From an uncultured Lachnospiraceae bacterium (GTDB lineage Bacteria > Bacillota > Clostridia > Lachnospirales > Lachnospiraceae), in contig CAOKHR010000024.1 in NCBI GenBank assembly GCA_948468325.1, positions 1 through 16,051 on the forward strand: DNA of 16,051 nucleotides, in the 5' to 3' direction. Shown in pieces: positions 1-7,422 of the stretch. Position 1 is the stretch's first letter. Each line of letters begins with the position of its first letter. Both the position numbers and the translations under genes were made by a program. The notes beneath the pieces are model-generated. The model was not told where the DNA came from. It saw only the letters and a list, made by a program, of their open reading frames with translations, and made no database searches.

Positions 1-1
1 T

Positions 2-727
2 CCCGAATGGTTAAAACCGGTAGAAGAAACAAAAGAAGAAGACGCACCGGTTGTCGAAAATGCAGACGGCACTCCGGCAGATAAGCCAGAAGAGGATACG
101 CAAGAAGAAGAAAAAGATGACCGCAGCACAATCTACTACGTCACAGATGAACAACAGCAGGGACAATATATTAAGATGTTCAAAGAACAGGATATGAATG
201 CCGTCATTTTAAATCACAACATTGATACTTCCTTTATCTCGCAGCTGGAGAGACGGAATGAAAAATACAAATTTATGCGCATTGATGCCGATTTGACCGA
301 GTCCCTGAAAGAAGAAAGCTCGGAAGAAGAATTAAAAACCGCTTCGGATACACTGTCCGAAATTTTCCACAAGGCTTTAAATAATGACAAGCTGACAGTC
401 AAAGTAGAAAAATTAAAAGACAGCAGCATTTCCTCCGTAATTACACTTTCCGAAGAGGGACGCCGTATGCAGGATATGATGCGCATGTATTCTATGGGCG
501 GCATGGGAATGGATGCTTCCATGTTCGGCGGAGACCAGACACTGACCTTAAATGCCAACCATGAGCTTGTCCGGTATATTCTGGAACACAAAGATTCCGA
601 ATATGTTACGGATTTCTGCGAGCAGCTTTATGACCTTGCCATGATCAGCAACCAGCCCCTGCCGGTAGAAGCTATGACAAAATTCGTAGCAAGAAGCAAT
701 AAGATTATGATGCTTTTGGCAAAATAA
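2..727 (+). CDS. htpG: Molecular chaperone HtpG (Hsp90), C-terminal part; 5' end outside window
   Basis: Cytosolic ATP-dependent chaperone of the Hsp90 family. The frame is already open at base 2 (first full codons read PEWLKPVEE), so the N-terminal ATPase domain and most of the middle domain lie upstream. About 241 residues are visible. The stretch IYYVTDEQQQGQYIKMFKEQ, followed by DAVIL-like and ISQLE segments, is the typical late middle domain of HtpG. The end (NANHELVRYIL, LYDLAMISNQPLP, then a helix ending MMLLAK) is the C-terminal dimerisation domain. Before IYYV lies an acidic linker of about 35 residues, rich in Glu/Asp, which is longer than the equivalent in E. coli HtpG. The gene stops at a hairpin shared with the convergent GH18 gene. 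The family call is firm; only completeness is unknown. Confidence 0.95.
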   Translation, partial: PEWLKPVEETKEEDAPVVENADGTPADKPEEDTQEEEKDDRSTIYYVTDEQQQGQYIKMFKEQDMNAVILNHNIDTSFISQLERRNEKYKFMRIDADLTESLKEESSEEELKTASDTLSEIFHKALNNDKLTVKVEKLKDSSISSVITLSEEGRRMQDMMRMYSMGGMGMDASMFGGDQTLTLNANHELVRYILEHKDSEYVTDFCEQLYDLAMISNQPLPVEAMTKFVARSNKIMMLLAK

Positions 728-733
728 AAATTT

Positions 734-763
734 TATCGGGACATCCAAAAAGATGTCCCGGTA
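734..763. terminator. Bidirectional intrinsic terminator between htpG and the GH18 gene
   Basis: A 9-bp perfect stem (CGGGACATC at 737-745, GATGTCCCG at 752-760) closes a 6-nt loop and extends outward by weaker A-T and G-T pairs to 734-763. On the plus strand it is followed by T-rich sequence; on the minus strand by AT-rich sequence with T runs. It sits 9 bp after the htpG stop and 1 bp from the stop of the convergent gene, so it probably serves both transcripts. Confidence 0.8.
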
Positions 764-764
764 T

Positions 765-1904
765 TTATTGTTTTACAATATTAAACTGGCTGGCAAGCAG
801 CATCCAGTTCGCCCGAAAAAAACGCATAATCTGCCAGTATCCGGCTCCATTTAAACCATACTCTTTTATCAAATCAAATTTTGCCTGCATGCTTCTGACA
901 TCTTCAAACCAGACCTCATGCCAGATTCCGTTTTCTTCATAATTAAAATAAGGAGACTGGGATTTTTCATCAAAGAGAATTTCCGCTCCCTGTGCTGCCG
1001 CAATCTGCACTGCCTCCACATTGCCGATTGTCTTTGCTTTTGTAACGCCCTGTTCAAACGGTAAGGGCCAGTCATATCCATAATTCGGTATTCCCAGACG
1101 TATCTTTTCTTTTGGTATTTCCGTTATCGCATAATCGACCACTTTTCTTACCTGAAAAACAGGCGCCACTGCCATCGGCGGACCGTAGGTATAGCCCCAT
1201 TCATATGTCATAAGCAGCACATAATCCGCTGCCTCTCCCAGTCCTCTGTAATCTTTTCCTTCGTATAAAAGTCCTTTCTGGCCGGCTGACTGCTTCGGCG
1301 CCAGAGCAACGGAAGTCTGTTTTCCAATTTCCCTCATCGCTTCTGCCACTCTGCGGACAAAAGCAGTAAATACATCTCTGTCTTCTGCCAGAATATATTC
1401 AAAATCAATGTCTACTCCGGCATAGCCTTTCTGCACTGTCATATCGATAAGCTCCTCTGTCAGACGCGCAGACGCTTCCTCTGACCAGACAACACTGTGA
1501 ATCAAATAATTGTTAAACTGTCCGTCTTCCCCAAAAGGCGTCAGTGTTAAAATCGGAAGAGTCCCAAATTCATACGCCTGCGCAATTAGAAACGTATCAT
1601 CCAGCACAGGAGGAATCAGATTCCCTTCCGTTGTAAATCCATAAGAAAACACAGATAATTCCGTCAAATAAGGCAGTGTTTCCCGAAGCACCCAATCACT
1701 GATATAAGGATAGGCATATCCATTTATCCTCGCCGGCAGCTTTTCTGCGTATTCTTCCTCCAGCGGAATCAGAAGGGCCTGCCCAATCACTAATATGTAC
1801 GGTGCAGTCAGCTGATTGGTATAGATAATAGCTTCTGGAGAAACAGAATATTTTCCGGCAATTTTGTATACGGTATCTCCGCCCTTGACAACATAAATTT
1901 CCAT
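765..1904 (-). CDS. LysM - GH18 glycoside hydrolase, SleL/YaaH-like spore-cortex N-acetylglucosaminidase
   Basis: 379 residues. Residues about 2-47 form one LysM peptidoglycan-binding module (IYVVKGGDTVYKIAGKYSVS ... IGQALLIP). The rest is a GH18 TIM barrel with the catalytic DxDxE signature as DIDFE, so Glu169 is the expected acid/base. It also has MTYEWG and HEVWFED, both typical of the Bacillus YaaH/SleL branch, which cleaves cortical peptidoglycan fragments in germinating spores. YaaH has two LysM modules; only one is evident here. There is no signal peptide, as expected for a protein made in the mother cell and adsorbed to the spore. The ATG at 1904 has a weak GGAA-type ribosome site. 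The gene follows the foldase gene by 39 bp and ends at the shared terminator. The substrate is inferred from family, not shown by the sequence. Confidence 0.88.
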   Translation of the reverse strand: MEIYVVKGGDTVYKIAGKYSVSPEAIIYTNQLTAPYILVIGQALLIPLEEEYAEKLPARINGYAYPYISDWVLRETLPYLTELSVFSYGFTTEGNLIPPVLDDTFLIAQAYEFGTLPILTLTPFGEDGQFNNYLIHSVVWSEEASARLTEELIDMTVQKGYAGVDIDFEYILAEDRDVFTAFVRRVAEAMREIGKQTSVALAPKQSAGQKGLLYEGKDYRGLGEAADYVLLMTYEWGYTYGPPMAVAPVFQVRKVVDYAITEIPKEKIRLGIPNYGYDWPLPFEQGVTKAKTIGNVEAVQIAAAQGAEILFDEKSQSPYFNYEENGIWHEVWFEDVRSMQAKFDLIKEYGLNGAGYWQIMRFFRANWMLLASQFNIVKQ

Positions 1905-1929
1905 TGCATTTCCAATATCGGTTTTTCTT

Positions 1930-1937
1930 ATTATATG
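1930..1937 (-). promoter_or_regulatory. Possible sporulation-type -10 element upstream of the GH18 gene
   Basis: In the 39-bp gap before the GH18 start, the minus strand reads CATATAATA. CATATAAT matches 7 of 8 positions of the sigma-E -10 consensus (CATACANT) as I know it, and the longer string fits CATANNNTA of sigma-K. It also contains a perfect sigma-A TATAAT. I find no convincing -35 for any of these at normal spacing. It would start transcription about 18 nt before the ATG. Cortex-lytic enzymes of this family are usually sporulation-controlled, which makes a private promoter plausible, but it is unproven. Confidence 0.28.
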
Positions 1938-1943
1938 CAGTTT

Positions 1944-2930
1944 TTAATGGATTGCGTCTTCAATTGTATCAAAAAAACTGTCCGTTGTAATGCTTCCGTC
2001 TGTAACCAGCTCAACCTCTTCCCATACTTCTTTGTTCAGACTGGAAGAAAGACCGGAAACAAATTCCTCATAAACATCATCAAACGCCGCTTTTTCCCTT
2101 GCCTCAACAATATTTAATTTGTTGGCGTCAGTCAGTTCTTCATTGAATTTGTTGATACATTTTATAAAGTAGAACCCGTCTTCCGTTTCAATGCAGGATG
2201 AAATTTCTTCATTGTCCAGCTCAAAAGCTGCTTCTTCCACTTTTTCCGGCAGTTCTCCTCTGCCAAATGTAATTTCCGTAACCGGCTTTTGATTATAATT
2301 GCTGGCCACTGCAGTGAAATCTTCCTCTGCTGCCAGTTTGGCTGCCACTGCATCTGCGTCATCTTTGTTTTTTACATAAATCTGCATTGCTTCCATAATC
2401 CTTGCTTCATCATCACTGACTTCATTGTTTATACCTTCCGTCAGAAATCTGTATACCTTGTCTGCAAGTGCATAATCTTCATACATGGAAACAATATCTG
2501 TTTCAGATGCCCCCGTATAGTTAAGCTCTGCTTCATTTAACGTCTTATAATATCCGGATGCCGCATCTTTTATATTCTGCTGTTCTTCTTCTGTCAGGGA
2601 AATATCCTGATCTTTGGCAAGCAGATCCATACATACGATTTTTGTCATTTCAGAAAGCGCGATTCCCTTGATATACTCTTTGAGCTCCTGCACTTTAAAG
2701 CCCTGTTCCCACAAATCGATTCCATAGCTTTTTCCATAAATATTCTGATAATTGGCAAGGTACACACGCGCTTTCGTCAAATGACAAGCGGTGTCTCCAA
2801 TTCGAAACACATCCTGGCTGTCAAAGCCTCTTGTAAAAACGACCTCCCTGCCCCCAATGCTGCAGCCTCCCAAAAGCAAAGACAGCACAAGCAGCGTCAA
2901 AAGCAGTTTTTCTTTCTTATCCTTCAACAA
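1944..2930 (-). CDS. Parvulin-type peptidyl-prolyl isomerase lipoprotein (PrsA/SurA-like foldase)
   Basis: 328 residues. The N terminus has Lys/Glu-rich charged residues, a hydrophobic segment and a lipobox LGGC with Cys23, so it should be a lipoprotein on the outer face of the membrane. Residues about 95-175 are an alpha-helical SurA/PrsA-like chaperone region. Residues about 180-262 resemble a PpiC rotamase domain (YNQKPVTEITFGRGELP ... FELDNEEISSCIETEDGFYF). It probably assists folding of secreted proteins. The start codon is TTG at 2930-2928; the next codon is also TTG. GGAGG lies 8 nt upstream, inside the coding end of the preceding 85-residue gene, which it overlaps by 14 bp. That arrangement suggests translational coupling. 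Domain assignment is good; isomerase activity is not assured because the domain is divergent. Confidence 0.82.
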   Translation of the reverse strand: MLKDKKEKLLLTLLVLSLLLGGCSIGGREVVFTRGFDSQDVFRIGDTACHLTKARVYLANYQNIYGKSYGIDLWEQGFKVQELKEYIKGIALSEMTKIVCMDLLAKDQDISLTEEEQQNIKDAASGYYKTLNEAELNYTGASETDIVSMYEDYALADKVYRFLTEGINNEVSDDEARIMEAMQIYVKNKDDADAVAAKLAAEEDFTAVASNYNQKPVTEITFGRGELPEKVEEAAFELDNEEISSCIETEDGFYFIKCINKFNEELTDANKLNIVEAREKAAFDDVYEEFVSGLSSSLNKEVWEEVELVTDGSITTDSFFDTIEDAIH

Positions 2931-3174
2931 TCAAATATCCTCCGTTCGGCAGTACAAAGACTTCGCTGGCTTCTTCCACTTCCTGATCGCTCATACCGGA
3001 AATATCCATTCCCGATTCTTCCAGATATTCCTTTACTTCATCTAAATTGCGGCATACCACTGCCATACAGTCCTCTAAAAAAGCTTCTGCTTCTTCCAGA
3101 TTCGAAGCTACTTCTTCACGAAACAACTGCAGCTGCTTTTCCAAAAAAGTCTCTAAACATTCTTCATCGTACAT
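2917..3174 (-). CDS. Small acidic protein of unknown function (85 aa)
   Basis: I do not recognise this protein. It is 85 residues and strongly acidic. Residues 1-60 are Glu-rich and predicted helical (LETFLEKQLQLFREEVASNL), with two Cys in the middle, followed by a short tail VFVLPNGGYLIVEG that could form a beta hairpin. There is no signal peptide or membrane segment. Support for a real gene: it begins 3 bp after the maf stop, has GGGAGG about 10 nt before the ATG, and overlaps the downstream foldase gene by 14 bp, whose ribosome site lies in its last codons. Its own ribosome site overlaps the last codons of maf (ATG GGA GGT GCT). Its job is unknown; it may be no more than a conserved filler in the operon. 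Confidence 0.65.
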   Translation of the reverse strand: MYDEECLETFLEKQLQLFREEVASNLEEAEAFLEDCMAVVCRNLDEVKEYLEESGMDISGMSDQEVEEASEVFVLPNGGYLIVEG

Positions 3175-3177
3175 TCT

Positions 3178-3780
3178 TCAAGCACCTCCCATACGGTAAA
3201 TATCAATGCCAAGCCGCTTCAATTCCTGATAAACCCTGGCCGCCGGCAATCCCACTACATTGTTATAATCTCCATGGATTTCTTTTATAAACACAGCACA
3301 TCTGCCCTGTATTCCATATCCTCCCGCCTTGTCAAAAGGTTCCTTTGTCGCGATATACCACTGCCGTTCCGCTTCGCTCATCGGATACATTACCACTTCT
3401 GTTTCTTCATAAAAGCTGTGTGGCTGCTTTGTACCCTGTCCGCACAAAAGCAGCGTGACTCCGGTATACACTTTATGGCTTCTGCCGTTTAACATGGAAA
3501 GCATCCGGTATGCGTCTGCTTCATCTTTCGGCTTTCCCAAAATCTCACCATCCAAAGCCACTACGGTATCGGCCCCGATAACTGCCAGTGGTTCTTTTCT
3601 GTCTGTTATCTTTTGCGCGGCTTCTTCGGCTTTCTGCCTTGACAAATCCGTCACAATCTCCTCCGGCTTTGTAAAAGCCGTCTCTTCTCTGCCGCAGGCG
3701 GGAACAATTTCAAATTCCAGTCCAATCTGCTCTAACAGCTCTTTTCTCCGCGGTGACGCGGATGCTAATATAAACTTCAT
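3178..3780 (-). CDS. maf: Maf-family nucleoside triphosphate pyrophosphatase
   Basis: 200 residues, the usual length of the family. It has the N-terminal signature LASASPRRKELL (residues 5-16), the catalytic aspartate in GADTVVALDGEILGKP (Asp71), and the conserved YGIQGRCAVFIKEIHGDYNNVVGLP block. Maf proteins hydrolyse dTTP, UTP and modified pyrimidine nucleotides to monophosphates in the cytosol, and in Bacillus overexpression inhibits septum formation. An AAGGAG ribosome site lies 5 nt before the ATG. The gene is 54 bp downstream of addA, a gap that holds a possible promoter, and 3 bp upstream of the small acidic gene. The dTTP/UTP-type specificity is inferred from overall similarity only. 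Confidence 0.95.
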   Translation of the reverse strand: MKFILASASPRRKELLEQIGLEFEIVPACGREETAFTKPEEIVTDLSRQKAEEAAQKITDRKEPLAVIGADTVVALDGEILGKPKDEADAYRMLSMLNGRSHKVYTGVTLLLCGQGTKQPHSFYEETEVVMYPMSEAERQWYIATKEPFDKAGGYGIQGRCAVFIKEIHGDYNNVVGLPAARVYQELKRLGIDIYRMGGA

Positions 3781-3798
3781 ATCTGCTCCTTACAATTA

Positions 3799-3827
3799 AA
3801 TATAACATGGTCTTTCAAATTACGCAA
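3799..3827 (-). promoter_or_regulatory. Candidate sigma-A promoter between addA and maf
   Basis: On the minus strand TTGCGT (3827-3822), a 17-bp spacer and TATATT (3804-3799) lie in the 54-bp gap upstream of maf. This could give maf and the downstream genes transcription independent of addAB. The -35 matches only moderately and the region is AT-rich, so chance is possible. Confidence 0.35.
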
Positions 3828-3834
3828 TTTATAC

Positions 3835-6800
3835 TTAAATCGGAATTTCCTGATCCAGATAAAAAGAATAAATCAATTTCTCTTTCACATTTTTTCCCAG
3901 ATTATCCCGAATGGCATCCTGATACAGCTCCAGCTGCCTTTTGTAGCGGCTTACCAGTTCAAATGCATGTTTCACCCTGTCTGTCTTATAATCCAAAAGT
4001 ACAATTTCTCCGTCCTCAATAAAAAATGCATCTACAATTCCCTGAATTAAAACGATGGTATGACTGCCGTCTCCCTCAATCTCATCTGCCGTACGTCCCA
4101 TAACGAACGGCCTTTCCACATACAGTTCTTTCCGCTCCGCAGCCGCTTTCATGCGCAGCGCCAGTTTGGAGCGGTAAAATTTCTGCAATTTGTTCATTTG
4201 CAGCAGCCGCCGCATTTCTTCCGTCAGCTGTCCCTTTTCGACAATTTTATCCAGCCATAGATCCAGTTCTTTTTCCAGATTGCTGCTGCCGGCCAAAACC
4301 TCTACCGGAAGGTATGCAATCGCACGGTGCATAGCCGTTCCCCGCAGCGGCCCCGCATTTTCCTCCGCTTCCCCTCCGGCAAAACGCGGAATATACGGTA
4401 CGATTTCCTCCTCCGTAAAAGTATTCGCCAGAAGCTCTTCTTCCTCCAAAACTGCCTCTGCGGCTCTGTGTTTTAACTCGGATACCGAATACTTTGTCTT
4501 TCTGTTTGTCTCCGCAAATTGAGGATAACGGTAAGATAACTGCTCTTTCACATAGGCATCTGCTTCTTCGTCCGGCCGCGATACCTCATATAAGAGCGTG
4601 CCCAGGCCTTCTGCCTCATCAAACTGCTCTCTTGCCTCTTCAAACACCAAATCCGAAACATCCCATACCTGTATCAAATCACCGTCTCCCGCGGCAATGA
4701 CTGCCGGTAGAATCCAGTCCAGAAAAGAATTTGCTCCGGAACGCATAAGAAAAGAAAGTTCTCCCTTCCTCATTTGCAGAGAAAGCTTTTCTATTTCAGA
4801 TTTTATATTTTTTGCCGTTCCTGTTATGACCAGCTTCTCTTTCGCCCGCGTCAGTGCGACGTAAAGCACCCGAAGCTCTTCACCCTGATTCTCAAGCTCT
4901 ATCTGCTTTGCAACGGCTTTTTTATAAAGTGTGGCGCCTCTCACACGGGATTTGGGATCGATATAATCAAGTGCGGCTCCTAAATCAGGATGAATAACCA
5001 TACTGTTCCTCGCATCCGTGCGATTAAACATTTTTGACGTCCCGCACAAAAATACAACCGGAAATTCAAGTCCTTTGCTCTTGTGGATTGTCATAATTCT
5101 CACGGCATTGGCATTTTCACTGACAAGATCTGCCTCTCCGTAATCCACCTCATACTTATGAAGTTTATCCATATAGCGGATAAAGTGAAAAAGGCCCCGA
5201 TAACTCGTTTTTTCGTAGGCTGCCGCTTTTTCCAAAAGCATCTCAATATTTGCCTTTCTGCGCTCCCCTCCCGGCATTGCCGCAGCATAACGCGCATAAC
5301 CGGTATCTTCTAAAATCCGGTATAAAAGTTCATGTATCGGAAGCTCCGGCACCAAATCCCGGTATGCGGATAATTTCTGCAAAAAATAATCCAGTTTGAA
5401 AGCAAGCTCCTCTGTCAGTCCTGTTCTGTCCGGCTCTAATACACAGCTGTGAAACGGTCTGTTTCCTCCGGAAATCTTAACCTCTGCCAGCTCCTCATCC
5501 GAAAAACCGTAAATCGGAGAGCGCAGCACTGCCGTAAGCGGTATATCCTGTCTCGGATTATCCAAAATCCGAAGCAGGCTCAAAATTGTCTGTATCTCCA
5601 CTGCCCTGAAATATCCTGTTTTGGAAGTGGCATGCGCCGGAATTTTTTTCTGTTCAAACACCTCCATAAACGTATCGGCATACGTTCCGAAACTGCGCAG
5701 TAAAATCACAATATCCGAATATTTTATATCACGAAGCTCTCCTGTTTTCTTGTCCGTTACTTTCTGTGTACGCATCATCTGCCGGATTCTTGCCGCTGCA
5801 AGCTCTGCCTCAAGGCGAGCGGGATCTGTAAGCCCCGCTTCCTGCAAAAGCCCGTCTGCACTGTCTGCCACAAGAATTTCCGCCTGCATGTCAGTACTTT
5901 GGGGATATACCGCTGCCGGATACAAAGCCGATTCCTCATTATATTCTACATTCCCCAAATCTTTTTTCATAATTTTATAAAAAATATGATTTGACAAATC
6001 TATGACTTCCTGACGGCTTCTGAAATTTTTATGCAGCTCTATTTTCTGATTCTTAGATTCCTCTGTAGTAAATCTGTCATATTTTTCCATAAAAAGCTCT
6101 GGCCTGGCCAAACGGAACCTGTAAATACTCTGTTTGACATCTCCGACCATAAAACGGTTGCAAATCCCCATATCTTCTCTGGAAACGGCTTTCATCAGGC
6201 TTTCCTGTACCAGATTGCTGTCCTGATATTCATCTGTCATCACTTCTTCGTAAAGCTTTCTGCACTGCAGGGCAGCTTCCGTCGGTTCTTTTGTCTCCTC
6301 ATCAATCAGGATTTTCAGTGCGAAATGTTCCAGATCATCAAAGTCTAATATATTTTTCTCCCGCTTTTTTGCATCATAAGCTTCCATAAATTCTGCTGTC
6401 AGACGTACCAGCTCTTCTGCCACAGGAGCCATCTTCGAAATATGCTCTGCCGCTTTTTCTTCCTCTGCAAAAAAGAACTTTTCTTTTATTTTTTTTACTG
6501 CGTCTTTGATTCCGTTTCTCTGCGTCTTAAACCATTCCAGCTTTTGCTCATTCCCGTCATATCCCCGTTTGGAAGGAAGCCTCCCAAAACAAAGCGCCGA
6601 CAGAGTTTCAGAGATGCCGGCATAATCTTTTGCCTCTGCCAGCTCCCGCAAAAGCGCCACATCCTGCATAGCCGTCTCATTTAAATAATACGGCCCGTCT
6701 TCTTCCAGAGAAAGACGGACATTTTCTTCTGCCATCTCAAAAAGATTGTCAAACATATGATGAAGATACGTCAAGAGCGCCGTCATCCAGGGCTTTTTCT

Positions 6801-7422
6801 CAAGCTCTTTAAACCCGTTAAATCTGTAATTCTCTGCTATTTCATGCAGCCACTCCTTTGGCCACGGATAACTCATGGCGAAATGATAGAGCTTTAATAT
6901 CATGTCCCTTAATTTATCGTCTGTTTTTCCGGTTGCAAAGCATTCCACAAATGCTAAAAACGCATCGTCTGCGGCTTCATAATTTCTGTTTAACACTTCT
7001 GCAATGACATCTTCTTTTAAAAGGTTTAACTCTCCCTCTTCTGCAATTCTGAAATTCGGTTCTAAATCCACCTGATGAAAATAATTGCGGATAAGGTTCA
7101 GACAGAAACTGTGAATCGTAGTAATCTGTGCATGGTGCACCAAAGCAGCCTGCTTCATCAGATGGCTGCTTGACGGATTTTGCTCAAGCGCACGGTCAAT
7201 CGCACTTCCAATGCGCTCCCGCATCTCTGCAGCTGCCGCGGAAGTAAATGTCACAATCAGCATATGGTCAATGTCAACCGGATGCTCTTCTTCTAAAATT
7301 CTTCTGATAATGCGTTCTACTAAAACTGCTGTCTTACCGGAGCCCGCCGCTGCAGAAACTAAAATATTCCGATTTCTTAATGTGATGACCTGCATCTGTT
7401 CTTTTGTCCAGTCCATACTCAT
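3835..7422 (-). CDS. addA: ATP-dependent helicase/nuclease subunit A
   Basis: 1195 residues, close to the roughly 1230 of Bacillus AddA. With AddB it forms the helicase-nuclease that processes double-strand breaks for RecA-dependent repair. UvrD-type superfamily 1 motifs are all visible: Walker A AAAGSGKT (residues 24-31), DEYQDSN, GDVKQSIYRFRLARP, MTIHKSKGLEFPVVFLCG and VLYVALTRAKEKL. The C-terminal RecB-type nuclease has GIVDAFF (Asp1131) and LLDYKTDRV (Asp1144, Lys1146), so it should be active. Its ATG overlaps the addB stop as ATGA, implying coupled translation. Two starts are possible: Met1 (GAGGAG 10 nt upstream) and Met3 (AGGG 6 nt upstream), a difference of two residues. Confidence 0.97.
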   Translation of the reverse strand: MSMDWTKEQMQVITLRNRNILVSAAAGSGKTAVLVERIIRRILEEEHPVDIDHMLIVTFTSAAAAEMRERIGSAIDRALEQNPSSSHLMKQAALVHHAQITTIHSFCLNLIRNYFHQVDLEPNFRIAEEGELNLLKEDVIAEVLNRNYEAADDAFLAFVECFATGKTDDKLRDMILKLYHFAMSYPWPKEWLHEIAENYRFNGFKELEKKPWMTALLTYLHHMFDNLFEMAEENVRLSLEEDGPYYLNETAMQDVALLRELAEAKDYAGISETLSALCFGRLPSKRGYDGNEQKLEWFKTQRNGIKDAVKKIKEKFFFAEEEKAAEHISKMAPVAEELVRLTAEFMEAYDAKKREKNILDFDDLEHFALKILIDEETKEPTEAALQCRKLYEEVMTDEYQDSNLVQESLMKAVSREDMGICNRFMVGDVKQSIYRFRLARPELFMEKYDRFTTEESKNQKIELHKNFRSRQEVIDLSNHIFYKIMKKDLGNVEYNEESALYPAAVYPQSTDMQAEILVADSADGLLQEAGLTDPARLEAELAAARIRQMMRTQKVTDKKTGELRDIKYSDIVILLRSFGTYADTFMEVFEQKKIPAHATSKTGYFRAVEIQTILSLLRILDNPRQDIPLTAVLRSPIYGFSDEELAEVKISGGNRPFHSCVLEPDRTGLTEELAFKLDYFLQKLSAYRDLVPELPIHELLYRILEDTGYARYAAAMPGGERRKANIEMLLEKAAAYEKTSYRGLFHFIRYMDKLHKYEVDYGEADLVSENANAVRIMTIHKSKGLEFPVVFLCGTSKMFNRTDARNSMVIHPDLGAALDYIDPKSRVRGATLYKKAVAKQIELENQGEELRVLYVALTRAKEKLVITGTAKNIKSEIEKLSLQMRKGELSFLMRSGANSFLDWILPAVIAAGDGDLIQVWDVSDLVFEEAREQFDEAEGLGTLLYEVSRPDEEADAYVKEQLSYRYPQFAETNRKTKYSVSELKHRAAEAVLEEEELLANTFTEEEIVPYIPRFAGGEAEENAGPLRGTAMHRAIAYLPVEVLAGSSNLEKELDLWLDKIVEKGQLTEEMRRLLQMNKLQKFYRSKLALRMKAAAERKELYVERPFVMGRTADEIEGDGSHTIVLIQGIVDAFFIEDGEIVLLDYKTDRVKHAFELVSRYKRQLELYQDAIRDNLGKNVKEKLIYSFYLDQEIPI

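Noticed and set aside
5083..5313. Plus-strand and alternate-frame reading frames inside addA and addB
   Set aside because: They are shadows of strongly supported long genes on the minus strand, without ribosome sites or recognisable domains.
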